A DNA stretch of 64,000 nt from Aquiflexum gelatinilyticum (lineage in GTDB: Bacteria > Bacteroidota > Bacteroidia > Cytophagales > Cyclobacteriaceae). The notes under the pieces were generated by a model. That model was given only the letters and a program-made list of their open reading frames with translations. It was not told where the DNA came from and did not search any database. Position numbers and translations under genes: made by a program. Below are positions 1 through 7,743 of the stretch, one piece after another (position 1 is the first letter of the stretch; each line of letters opens with the position of its first letter). Where the stretch lies: the NCBI RefSeq assembly GCF_024741135.1, contig NZ_JANSUY010000013.1, positions 62,001-126,000 on the forward strand. Reading direction: 5' to 3'.

Positions 1-2631
1 CAGCTTTTTGCCTCTGAGCCTCAGATCGTCAATCCAATGGCAATGTGTTGGGATGAAAAGGGAAGACTGTATGTGATCGAAACAGAAGATTATCCCAATG
101 AAGTTCGCACCGAAGGCGGAAATGACCGCATCAAAATTCTTGAAGATACAGACGGCGACGGCAAAGCTGACAAAGTAACTGTCTTTGCCGAAGGACTGAA
201 TATCCCTACTAGCATCATGGCCATGAATGGGGGAATCCTCATCTCCATGGCTCCGGATTTTGTATTCTTAAAAGATACCGACGGTGACGACAAAGCCGAC
301 GTAAAAGAAGTATTGATTACAGGTTGGGGCAAAAGCGATACGCACGCCGGACCTTCCAACTTGAAGTATGGCTATGACAATAACATTTGGGGTGTATTGG
401 GCTATTCTGGATTTCAGGGAACTGTAGGCGGAAAGGAATTCAACTTCTCCCAAGGTATTTACAGATTCGCTCCTGATGCTTCGAACTTTGAGTTTTTGGG
501 CTCGACCAGCAACAATACCTGGGGCCTTGGCTTCTCGGAAGATTTCAATGTCTTCATCTCTACAGCCAACGGTCAGCACTCTGCCTACTTGGCTATGACC
601 AACAAAAACGTCAAAAGACCAATCGCCGGTGGGATGAACAATACCGTCTTTGGTATTGACAGCCATTACGACATGCCGCACCTGACGCAGTTTTTGAGAC
701 AGGTGGATTACCATGGAGGATATACAGCTGCTGCTGGACATAATTTCTACACGGCAAGAACTTTCCCCAAATCTTATTGGAACCGCGTCGCTTTCGTAGC
801 TGAACCCACAGGAAGGGTACTTCACAATGCCATCATTACCAAAGATGGATCAGGATTCAAAGAAAAGAATGGCTTCAATATCGTGGCGAGTTCGGATGAA
901 TGGTTCTCTCCGGTACACGCAGAGGTCGGACCTGACGGTTCACTTTGGATTGCGGATTGGTACAACTTTATCATTCAGCACAATCCTACTCCCAAAGGAT
1001 TTGATAACGGTGCCGGTAATGCCTACATCAACCCGATGCGGGATGCAAAGCATGGTAGAATTTACAGGTTGGTTTACAGAGGCGCTCCTGAATACAAAGG
1101 CTTCGCCATTGACCCAACCAAGAATTCCGATTTGATTGCCGGCTTGAAAAGTGACAACATGTTTTGGAGGATGACGGCCCAAAGGCTCATCGTCGAAACC
1201 CAAAACAAATCCATCATCGGTGACCTTTACGAGCTGATCGAAAATTCGGATGTAGATGAAATCGGTCTCAATACCGCTGCCAACCATGCTCTTTGGACAT
1301 TGCACGGCCTCGGCGCACTGAGCGGTGATGATGCCCATGCCATCAAGAATGTGGGCAAAGCATTGTCCCATCCTTCTGCAGGTGTGAGAAAAAATGCCAT
1401 TGAGGTATTGCCAAAAACCAATGAAACTTTTGCGCTGATTCAATCCAACAAGGTCCATCAGGATCCTGACCTGAATGTGAGAAAAGCGGCTTTCCTTGCC
1501 TTGTCGGAGATTCCTGCTTCTGCTGAAATCAGCAACCTGATCTATGAAGCAAGTCAGGACGAAGCCAACGGAAAGGACGCCTACCTTCCTCAGGTGATTT
1601 TCTCCGGGGTTCTCGCCCATCCAAATTATTTTGAGCAGAACCTTGCCACGCTTTTCCCTGAAGAAAAAGTAGATTCCCTCTACACACTGACAGAAAAACT
1701 CACCAAGAGTCTTGTCGTCGAGCAATACAACCTCGACAGAAGGGCAGCGATCGTCTATCCTCCTGATGTCAGCAACAAAGAAATCCATATCGTCACCGAA
1801 TTGGCGGAAGGTAACGAACCGCTCGAAGGAGTCATTGCCGCACAGGGAAACAAGATGAACGGGTATTCCCTTTTTGTAAAAAAATCTACCTTGAATTGGG
1901 TAGTAAAACAAAACGGCAAAACCTATAAAATCACTGCCAGCAACCTGCCAAAAGAACTGTTTAAGGTGGAAGCCAAGCTTCTTGAGGGTGGAGTGATGAC
2001 ATTGCAGGTCAATGACAATCCGGTTGCCAAAGCAAAAGCACCTTCCCTATTTACCGCTCCATTGACTCCGGACAGAATCCGTGTGGGCAATGACATGGGT
2101 GGAGAAAATCAGGTCGGCGAATATGAAGGTTTCTCTTGGCTAAGGGGAAGAATGGGCAGAGACAGCTACCTCAGCCTCAAAGATCCCAACTTCAACCTGC
2201 AGGAATATTTGGCCAAAGGCCCTGAAAAAGCCGCCGCTCCGGTATCAAGAGAAAATGCCTTGGTAGTGAAGATTGGCGTAATTCCACATGAGATGAAATA
2301 CAATGTGACAAGCTTCAAGGTGAAAGCCGGCCAACAGGTGATCATTGACTTCGAAAACAAAGATTTCATGCAGCACAACCTGATCGTTGCCAAGATAGGT
2401 TCTCTGGAAACGGTAGGAAAAGCCGCTGACGAAATGGCAAGAGATCCTAAAGGAATCGAAAAAAATTACGTTCCAAATATCCCTGAGATCATCATAGCCT
2501 CCAAGCTTGTAGATCCTGAAGGGCTCGAATCCATCATCTTCACTGCGCCAACAGAAAAAGGAGAATATCCTTTTGTATGTACTGTACCGGGACATTGGCG
2601 CATCATGAACGGTAAAATGATCGTCGAGTAA
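1..2631 (+). CDS. Sugar-dehydrogenase-like beta-propeller protein with HEAT repeats and azurin-like cupredoxin domain (5' end outside window)
   Basis: The frame is open from base 1, so the true start and any signal peptide lie upstream; 876 residues are visible. Residues 1-370 resemble the propeller of PVC-type membrane-bound dehydrogenases (L-sorbosone/PQQ-type fold), with two Ca-binding-like DTDGDxKAD repeats near residues 49 and 92. Residues 377-520 are HEAT-like helices, and about 600-717 a jelly-roll domain. Residues 755-876 form a type-1 copper domain: His792 (MQHNL) plus Cys860, His865 and Met869 in CTVPGHWRIM, the azurin spacing. No CxxCH haem motif is visible. Probably a periplasmic sugar oxidase that hands electrons to copper; the substrate is unknown. 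It lies 12 bases ahead of the epimerase gene, so the two are likely co-transcribed. Confidence 0.85.
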   Translation, partial: QLFASEPQIVNPMAMCWDEKGRLYVIETEDYPNEVRTEGGNDRIKILEDTDGDGKADKVTVFAEGLNIPTSIMAMNGGILISMAPDFVFLKDTDGDDKADVKEVLITGWGKSDTHAGPSNLKYGYDNNIWGVLGYSGFQGTVGGKEFNFSQGIYRFAPDASNFEFLGSTSNNTWGLGFSEDFNVFISTANGQHSAYLAMTNKNVKRPIAGGMNNTVFGIDSHYDMPHLTQFLRQVDYHGGYTAAAGHNFYTARTFPKSYWNRVAFVAEPTGRVLHNAIITKDGSGFKEKNGFNIVASSDEWFSPVHAEVGPDGSLWIADWYNFIIQHNPTPKGFDNGAGNAYINPMRDAKHGRIYRLVYRGAPEYKGFAIDPTKNSDLIAGLKSDNMFWRMTAQRLIVETQNKSIIGDLYELIENSDVDEIGLNTAANHALWTLHGLGALSGDDAHAIKNVGKALSHPSAGVRKNAIEVLPKTNETFALIQSNKVHQDPDLNVRKAAFLALSEIPASAEISNLIYEASQDEANGKDAYLPQVIFSGVLAHPNYFEQNLATLFPEEKVDSLYTLTEKLTKSLVVEQYNLDRRAAIVYPPDVSNKEIHIVTELAEGNEPLEGVIAAQGNKMNGYSLFVKKSTLNWVVKQNGKTYKITASNLPKELFKVEAKLLEGGVMTLQVNDNPVAKAKAPSLFTAPLTPDRIRVGNDMGGENQVGEYEGFSWLRGRMGRDSYLSLKDPNFNLQEYLAKGPEKAAAPVSRENALVVKIGVIPHEMKYNVTSFKVKAGQQVIIDFENKDFMQHNLIVAKIGSLETVGKAADEMARDPKGIEKNYVPNIPEIIIASKLVDPEGLESIIFTAPTEKGEYPFVCTVPGHWRIMNGKMIVE

Positions 2632-2643
2632 AAACAGGACATT

Positions 2644-3519
2644 ATGGCAATAAATGCAACTTTTGGTGTCAGCACCTGGCTTTGGACTTCTCCATTCCAA
2701 AAAGATACAATTGGATTATTCTCAAAAATAAAAGAAATGGGCTTCGACGCGGTAGAAATACCCGTCGAAAACCCGGATCTGATCGACATCCCTTCCGTCA
2801 AAAAAGCACTTGAGGAATTCAGCCTGCAGCCCATCATCTGTGGGGCTTTTGGGCCGACAAGGGACCTGACGCATGATGATCCGAGTTTTCACAAGACAAG
2901 CTTTGACTACCTGCAAAGATGCTTTGAGATCAGTTCGGATCTCGGCGCACATTTCGTCGCCGGACCGATGTACTCTGCGGTGGGAAAAGCAAGGCTTGTC
3001 TCTCCCGAGCAGCGGAAGATAGAGTGGGACCGCGCCGTAACCAACCTCCACAAGGTCTGTCAGATGGCAGAGTCAATGGGTCAGGAGATTGCTTTGGAAG
3101 CTTTGAACCGCTTCGAAACTGACCTCATCAATACCACGAAGGAACTCATGCAGCTCATCTCAGACATCAACCATCCTGCTGCCAAAGTGCTCTTGGATGG
3201 CTTTCATATGAGCATCGAAGAATCCAATCTGGAAGAGGCCGTCAGGCATGTCGGGGATAAATTGCTCCATGTGCAAGTTTCCGAAAACCACCGCGGCATC
3301 CCCGGAACAGGTCAGACAAGTTGGTTTTCATTTAAGCGCGGACTCAATGCTGTAAACTATACCGGAGTGATTTCGATTGAGAGCTTTACGCCAAATGTGC
3401 AGGAACTTGCCGGTGCTGTCTGCATCTGGAAGCCCCTCGCCCCAAGTCAGGATGAATTTGCTTCCCAAGGACTTGCCTTTCTCCAGGACTGGATCTCAGG
3501 TACAAAATTCACACACTAG
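2644..3519 (+). CDS. Sugar phosphate isomerase/epimerase-like TIM-barrel protein
   Basis: A 291-residue protein of the xylose-isomerase-like TIM-barrel superfamily, close in pattern to D-tagatose/D-psicose 3-epimerases. Glu152 (ALEALNRFE), Asp185 (LLDGFHM), His209 (LLHVQVSE), Arg217 and Glu246 (ISIESF) sit where that family keeps its metal ligands and substrate arginine. There is no signal peptide, so it is cytoplasmic. In Bacteroidota such proteins often sit beside Gfo/Idh/MocA oxidoreductases and act on keto-sugars; the same pairing is seen here. The exact substrate cannot be read from sequence, and a 3-keto-sugar lyase or isomerase is as likely as a ketohexose epimerase. Confidence 0.85.
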   Translation: MAINATFGVSTWLWTSPFQKDTIGLFSKIKEMGFDAVEIPVENPDLIDIPSVKKALEEFSLQPIICGAFGPTRDLTHDDPSFHKTSFDYLQRCFEISSDLGAHFVAGPMYSAVGKARLVSPEQRKIEWDRAVTNLHKVCQMAESMGQEIALEALNRFETDLINTTKELMQLISDINHPAAKVLLDGFHMSIEESNLEEAVRHVGDKLLHVQVSENHRGIPGTGQTSWFSFKRGLNAVNYTGVISIESFTPNVQELAGAVCIWKPLAPSQDEFASQGLAFLQDWISGTKFTH

Positions 3520-3704
3520 GGATGTCTTTCACCACAGAGCACACAGGGAGCACGGAGCCGGAGAGAACTAACATCTTCTTACCTCTCACCACTTACCTTT
3601 AACCAATAACCATTAACCAAATATCCCTCAACCAATAACCACCAACCTCCTACTTTTCAACCCTACCCATTAATTAACCAAATAACCATTTAACCTTTAA
3701 CCAA
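3520..3704. repeat. Intergenic word repeats (CACAGAG-type and AACCATTAACC-type)
   Basis: The spacer starts with a block of CACAGAGCACACAGGGAGC character. From about 3585 it becomes a pyrimidine-rich run built from shuffled words AACCATTAACC, AACCAATAACC and TTAACCAAATA up to the next start codon. No coding potential is seen. One of several word-repeat families in this window. Confidence 0.7.
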
Positions 3705-4814
3705 ATGAAAAAGCAAATCAACATCGCCATCGTCGGACTGGGTTTTGGGGCGGAATTCATCCCCATCTACCAAAAGCATCCGTTAGCAAATATGTATGCC
3801 ATCTGCCAAAGAAATGAAGACAAACTCAATGAAATCGGAGATGCTTTTGGCATTGCAAAAAGATATACCGATTACGATGAACTGCTCAAAGACCCGAACA
3901 TCGACGCTGTCCATATCAATACCCCCATCCAAGCCCATGCCGAGCAATCGCTTAAGGCACTCCGTGCCGGCAAGCATGTCGCCTGCACCGTACCCATGGC
4001 GACGACCGTGGAAGAGTGCCGTCAGATCGTCGAAGCCTGTGAGGAAACAGGACTGACATACATGATGATGGAGACGGTGATCTATTCCCGTGAATTCCTT
4101 TTTGTCAAAGAAATGTATGAGAAAGGGGAATTGGGTAAGATCCAGTTTCTGAGAGCAAGCCACCAACAAGAGATGGCCGGTTGGCCGGGATATTGGGAAG
4201 GGCTGCCGCCGATGCACTATGCGACGCACTGTGTGGGACCGGTATTGGCACTGCCAAAAGCACAGGCCGAATATGTGTCCTGCTTTGGTTCGGGAAGGAT
4301 AGACGAAAACCTCATCCCAAAATACGGTTCTCCCTTCGCCATCGAGACCTGTCATATCAAACTCAAAGATTCCGACCTCTCCGCGGAAGTCACCCGCTCG
4401 CTCTTTAACACGGCGAGACAATACCGCGAAAGCTTTGATGTGTATGGTTCCAAAAAGTCATTTGAGTGGACACTTATCGAGCATGAAGACTCCGTCATCC
4501 ATACCGGGGAAGTCCCCGAGCGGGTCAAAATCCCTGATTACGCCCACCTGCTGCCAAAGGAAATCGCTTCCTTCACCACCGCTGGTGTTTATGATTCGGA
4601 TGACAACCAACACCTTTCCTTTATCCAAGGGGCGGGACACGGCGGTTCGCATCCTCACCTTGTCAATGAATTTCTGTCGGCACTGCATGAAGGAAGGGCA
4701 CCCTATCCGGATGCAAGACAGTCCGCCAACATCACCTGTGTGGGCATCCTTGCCCATGAGTCCGCGATGGCCGGAGGTCAGATCATGAAGCTGCCCGACT
4801 TTACCTTCAGGTAA
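3705..4814 (+). CDS. Gfo/Idh/MocA family oxidoreductase lacking the EKP lysine
   Basis: A 369-residue cytoplasmic protein with an N-terminal Rossmann fold (GLGFGAEF, residues 11-18) and the C-terminal alpha/beta domain of the family. Most members have a Glu-Lys-Pro motif after the fourth strand whose Lys joins catalysis; here the position reads Val96-Pro97-Met98 (HVACTVPM), so the lysine is absent. Third gene of the sugar cluster after the propeller protein and the epimerase. Likely NAD(P)-dependent sugar oxidation or reduction, or a non-redox activity such as hydrolysis or epimerisation through transient oxidation. The last ten codons and the terminator are duplicated 720 bp downstream. Confidence 0.88.
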   Translation: MKKQINIAIVGLGFGAEFIPIYQKHPLANMYAICQRNEDKLNEIGDAFGIAKRYTDYDELLKDPNIDAVHINTPIQAHAEQSLKALRAGKHVACTVPMATTVEECRQIVEACEETGLTYMMMETVIYSREFLFVKEMYEKGELGKIQFLRASHQQEMAGWPGYWEGLPPMHYATHCVGPVLALPKAQAEYVSCFGSGRIDENLIPKYGSPFAIETCHIKLKDSDLSAEVTRSLFNTARQYRESFDVYGSKKSFEWTLIEHEDSVIHTGEVPERVKIPDYAHLLPKEIASFTTAGVYDSDDNQHLSFIQGAGHGGSHPHLVNEFLSALHEGRAPYPDARQSANITCVGILAHESAMAGGQIMKLPDFTFR

Positions 4815-4880
4815 GCCAATCCCCTACAACCTATATCTCTCAAACCCTAAGAACCACTGCGAAAGCGGTGGTTTTTTTGT
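4781..4880 (+). repeat. 100-bp direct repeat, copy 1 (3' end of oxidoreductase gene plus terminator)
   Basis: Covers the last 10 codons and stop of the Gfo/Idh/MocA gene and its terminator. It matches 5501-5600 without gaps at 90 of 100 positions, and the match stops sharply on both sides. The coding part differs by two synonymous changes and one Phe to Leu change. Confidence 0.95.
4850..4878 (+). terminator. Intrinsic terminator
   Basis: Stem ACCACTGC / GCGGTGGT (one G-T pair) with a GAAA tetraloop, followed by seven T. It ends the sugar cluster transcript. Confidence 0.9.
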
Positions 4881-4962
4881 ATTAAATTCAAATTGAGGGA
4901 TGAAGGAATCAGTTACCAAACCGATTAAAATTCCTAATTTAGGATATCAAAATAGAAACATT

Positions 4963-5199
4963 ATGTCAGTATCTGAACTCAAATTGGAGATAATCAATAA
5001 AGTAACCTCCATTTCTGATGAACAAATCCTTGAAGACATCATCAGACTGATCAATCAAGAATCAATTTTAGCCCAAACCTATAAGCTTACCCAAGAGGAA
5101 CGTAACGCAGTCCAAAAGGGGCTTCAGGATGTTGCTGATGGGAATTTGCATTCTTCTGAATCTGCGAAAAATATGCTTAAGGAATGGTTAAAGAAATAG
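4963..5199 (+). CDS. Antitoxin of a ParE/RelE-type toxin-antitoxin pair
   Basis: A 78-residue acidic, helical protein starting MSVSELKLEI; an in-frame ATG at 4900 would add 21 residues that look non-conserved, so the later start is preferred. The C-terminal pattern (EERNAVQKGLQDVADGNLHS, then an amphipathic KEWLKK end) is like Bacteroidota addiction-module antitoxins found upstream of ParE/RelE toxins. It overlaps the toxin gene by 16 bases, so the two are translationally coupled. Base composition is much richer in A+T than the sugar genes upstream, and the pair is enclosed by the 100-bp direct repeat. Expected to bind the toxin and repress its own promoter. Confidence 0.75.
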   Translation: MSVSELKLEIINKVTSISDEQILEDIIRLINQESILAQTYKLTQEERNAVQKGLQDVADGNLHSSESAKNMLKEWLKK

Positions 5200-5477
5200 T
5201 CTGGACCCGCAAGTCAATTGAAGACAGGTACAAAATCTATCTTTATTGGGCAAAAAGAAATAAATCAGAGGTATTCAGCAAAAAATTGGAATTGCTTTTT
5301 AATCAGACAGCTATGCTCGTATCTCAATTCCCTGATATCGGACTTGTAACTGATTTTCCCGATGTTAGGGTAAAAATCATCAAAGATTTCAAAATGTTTT
5401 ACCTCAATCATCCCGATAAAATCGTGATACTTCGGGTTTGGGATACAAGACAAAATCCAAAAAAGTTAAAGATGTAG
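5184..5477 (+). CDS. ParE/RelE-superfamily toxin
   Basis: A 97-residue protein with the compact ParE/RelE fold pattern: an N-terminal strand (EIVWTRKSIED), two helices (residues 10-40), the PDIGLVTDFPDVRVKIIKDF strands, and the C-terminal VWDTRQNPKKL motif typical of type II toxins in this superfamily. It would act either as an mRNA interferase (RelE) or a gyrase poison (ParE); the sequence does not decide. It starts inside the antitoxin gene. The whole pair sits in a 620-bp AT-rich insert between two copies of the upstream gene's 3' end. Confidence 0.85.
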   Translation: MVKEIVWTRKSIEDRYKIYLYWAKRNKSEVFSKKLELLFNQTAMLVSQFPDIGLVTDFPDVRVKIIKDFKMFYLNHPDKIVILRVWDTRQNPKKLKM

Positions 5478-5500
5478 GAACGTACTTTTCAAATAAAAAA

Positions 5501-5600
5501 GATCATGAAGCTTCCTGACTTTACCCTCAGGTAAGCCTATTCCTTACAACCTTTATCTCTCCAACCACAAGAACCACTGCGAAAGCGGTGGTTTTTTTGT
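5501..5600 (+). repeat. 100-bp direct repeat, copy 2
   Basis: A second copy of the oxidoreductase 3' end (it would encode IMKLPDFTLR plus stop) and terminator, exactly 720 bp after copy 1. Sequences on either side of the two copies are unrelated. See the finding on the toxin-antitoxin insert. Confidence 0.95.
5570..5598 (+). terminator. Intrinsic terminator (duplicate of 4850-4878)
   Basis: Identical hairpin with GAAA loop and T tract; here it serves the toxin-antitoxin transcript. Confidence 0.88.
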
Positions 5601-5788
5601 GGGGTTTGGGAAGGAAGTGATCAGATAAAAAGACCGGAGGATGGATTGGATATTTAGGGGATTAGTTTTATGTTTAGATAATTGAAAAATAACAACAGTA
5701 TTGTTGATACCAGCCCGAATTGGATAGATATCATCAAGTCTTGTTGATATACAAGCGTTGTTTGTAAGCATGTCCAAAAAAAAACAAG

Positions 5789-6406
5789 ATGAAAAATTAC
5801 TTAATAGGTACAATTTTACTACTTCTACTTACGTCATGTGGGCAAAAATCATATCAAATCCCACAAACTACTCAACTTGAAATAGGTGAAATAATTGCAA
5901 AAAAAGGGATTACGGAAAATCTCGATTCACTAATAAATAGACGATTTGACACACTAAGAAATCAACTACAGATTCAATTATCCATACCTGAAATAGAAAA
6001 GAAATTAGAGGGCAAATGGGTTCCTATAAAGTCAACTCGAGTTAATGGAAAAAATGCTGAAATCTTTAACAACACTAAATATACCTTTAATAGGGAAAAA
6101 AGGTTTATTGAAAAAAAGCCAGATGGAACAATAAACAAAGGAACATACTCTATAGTGCATAATCAAAGTGGAAATTTGGAATTACACTACGATGAACCCC
6201 AAATTCCTAATTATCCTACAGAGTATCTTGAAAAAATGACAATCGAGGAAATCAACCAAGCATCATATACGACAAGTCTATTAAACATATTTGAAGTGTC
6301 TGAAAATGAATTACTACTTTATACAGTATTGCCTCTTTTTGATAATTCGAATCCAGGATTAATAACTCACTCAAGATTGATAATTGAAAAACTCAAAAAA
6401 GAATAG
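5789..6406 (+). CDS. AT-rich orphan lipoprotein, lipocalin-like domain possible
   Basis: A 205-residue protein with a lipoprotein signal: hydrophobic stretch and lipobox LTSC with Cys17. Residues 70-205 start with KLEGKWVPIKST and continue as alternating strands (YTFNREKRFIEK, GTYSIVHN, LELHYDE), a pattern like small lipocalin-like proteins in Bacteroidota. I do not recognise a specific family. The gene is strongly AT-rich, stands alone behind the toxin-antitoxin insert, and is followed by a GC-rich foldable block. Likely an accessory, horizontally moved gene exported to a membrane. Confidence 0.75.
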   Translation: MKNYLIGTILLLLLTSCGQKSYQIPQTTQLEIGEIIAKKGITENLDSLINRRFDTLRNQLQIQLSIPEIEKKLEGKWVPIKSTRVNGKNAEIFNNTKYTFNREKRFIEKKPDGTINKGTYSIVHNQSGNLELHYDEPQIPNYPTEYLEKMTIEEINQASYTTSLLNIFEVSENELLLYTVLPLFDNSNPGLITHSRLIIEKLKKE

Positions 6407-6482
6407 CCTACAGACAACAATGCAAGACCATGCCAGGGGCCCCCGTCGGCAGGCTCCGCCAGGTATACTCATCGTTAACGGT
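6404..6482 (+). other. GC-rich foldable block after the orphan lipoprotein gene
   Basis: About 75 bases much richer in G+C than either neighbour, containing GGGGCCCCC and GTCGGCAGGCTCCGCC. Its ends are an imperfect inverted repeat: GACAACAATG at 6413 against CATCGTTAAC at 6470-6479 (7 of 10 pair). It looks like the recombination or boundary sites that follow small cassette genes, but the integron core GTTRRRY is not matched. Confidence 0.4.
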
Positions 6483-6578
6483 AATATTTAAAGACTATGA
6501 ACCCACTTAGGTGTAGTTTAGAGCTTGATGCTGCGACTGGGTGGGATAATATAAAATATCAAAATGACATAAAAAAAA

Positions 6579-7190
6579 TTGGGAAACATCAAATCAAAAA
6601 ATCAGACGAAGGTAGTTACCATAATATGCTTGACTTTTGTCATTTTGACAACATTCTATTACCATATTGATAAGCATTTAACAGGTATAGAATTTATTAT
6701 TTTGACTATCTTAATCCCAACAACATTTATTGCAATGCTTGTTTACCTGGTAAAAGGACTTATTGGGATAATTCGAAATCGAAATAATTTAACCCTTCTT
6801 TTTTGTATGCCAACAATAGTAACGGTAACAACTTTTCTATTCATATTCAGCCCATGGTATTTTGACTCTGAGGATTTAGAAAGTAAAATTGAATTCAGAG
6901 CTTGCTATGAAGGGACACAAAATCAATCTTATATTAAATTTAGAGAGGATAAAAGCTTTGAAATACATTCGACAGGAGTATTCTTTGCCAATTCCTGGTA
7001 TACAGGACATTGGAACAAATCCGGAGATACCCTTTTCATGGAATTTGACGAAAAAAATCCTGGATTTATTGGTGATACCTTGGTTATTCGGAATGAATAT
7101 TTAATTGAAGTAAACAAATTAGCTTTAACAGACTCCACAAAAGACTACCGGAAAAATTATTATTTAGGATATTGTAAAGGATTAAATTGA
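6579..7190 (+). CDS. AT-rich orphan membrane protein
   Basis: A 203-residue protein with three hydrophobic segments (about residues 12-30, 36-61 and 72-92) and a soluble C-terminal domain of about 110 residues rich in aromatic and charged residues (FREDKSFEIHSTG, WYTGHWNKSGDTLFMEF) that could be a small lipocalin-like barrel on the outer face. The start appears to be TTG; no in-frame ATG precedes the first hydrophobic segment. No family recognised. Part of the AT-rich accessory patch. Confidence 0.6.
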   Translation: MGNIKSKNQTKVVTIICLTFVILTTFYYHIDKHLTGIEFIILTILIPTTFIAMLVYLVKGLIGIIRNRNNLTLLFCMPTIVTVTTFLFIFSPWYFDSEDLESKIEFRACYEGTQNQSYIKFREDKSFEIHSTGVFFANSWYTGHWNKSGDTLFMEFDEKNPGFIGDTLVIRNEYLIEVNKLALTDSTKDYRKNYYLGYCKGLN

Positions 7191-7227
7191 AAAATTTTCT
7201 TTCTCTAATTCAACTACAACAGGATTT

Positions 7228-7593
7228 TTGTCCGACTCGAAAAAACCAGATTTGAATAGCATTGACTTAATTACCATCAAAGTGAAATTAAGATTAAAAA
7301 CAACCTCTGAAGGTGGACGATGGTCAGGAATCTCTTCGGGTTATCGGCCTAATCATGTTTTTGAATACAACAAGAAGGGAAATTTCAATACCTCCTTCAT
7401 TGGAGAAATTACTTTTGACAAGGAATGGATTCAACTTGGGGAAGAGGAGATTGTAACCATAAGTTTTATACCCGGACAGGTTGAAAAATATTTGAATGTT
7501 GGACAAAAATGGTGGTTACATGAAGGAAAGCAACTCGTTGGAGAAGCTGAGATTCTGCAAATAATCGAACTAATTAGTAAAATTAAGGAGTAA
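7228..7593 (+). CDS. Free-standing EF-Tu domain-3-like protein
   Basis: About 121 residues that follow the C-terminal beta-barrel of elongation factor Tu: IKVKLRLKTTSEGGR, then SGYRPNHVF (compare EF-Tu GGRH...SGYRPQF), a gapped strand VTISFIPG, and WLHEGKQLVGEAEIL (compare IREGGRTVGAGVV). No GTPase domain is present. The start is uncertain: TTG at 7228 is used here, and the frame stays open back to a stop at 7183. Such single-domain proteins occur scattered in Bacteroidota; their role is unknown. The fold binds tRNA and EF-Ts in EF-Tu, but that function is only an idea here. AT-rich like its neighbours. Confidence 0.65.
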   Translation: MSDSKKPDLNSIDLITIKVKLRLKTTSEGGRWSGISSGYRPNHVFEYNKKGNFNTSFIGEITFDKEWIQLGEEEIVTISFIPGQVEKYLNVGQKWWLHEGKQLVGEAEILQIIELISKIKE

Positions 7594-7699
7594 ATATATA
7601 TTCAATTGAATTAGGAATCTCCGACTAGATGTAATTCTAAATTACATCTTTTTCGTTCCTAAGAATTTGTAATTCAATAATCCCCGCAGGGGTACTTCC

Positions 7700-7740
7700 G
7701 AAGTGGAGGGGGGTACTTCGGAAGTACCCCCTCCCACTTC
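7700..7740. repeat. Leader hairpin of 21-bp array A
   Basis: Two 20-base arms (7700-7719 and 7721-7740) around one G, matching at 18 of 20 positions; the inner part is GGTACTTCGGAAGTACC. The same hairpin type precedes arrays B and C. It has no T tract, so it is not an ordinary terminator. Confidence 0.9.
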
Positions 7741-7743
7741 ATA

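Noticed and set aside
940-1911. 323-residue minus-strand frame inside the first gene
   Set aside because: Shadow of the plus-strand coding sequence; composition and motifs support only the plus strand.
6404-6482. Integron attC site
   Set aside because: The core GTTRRRY and its inverse do not match (GTTAACG), and no integrase is seen; kept only as a foldable block.
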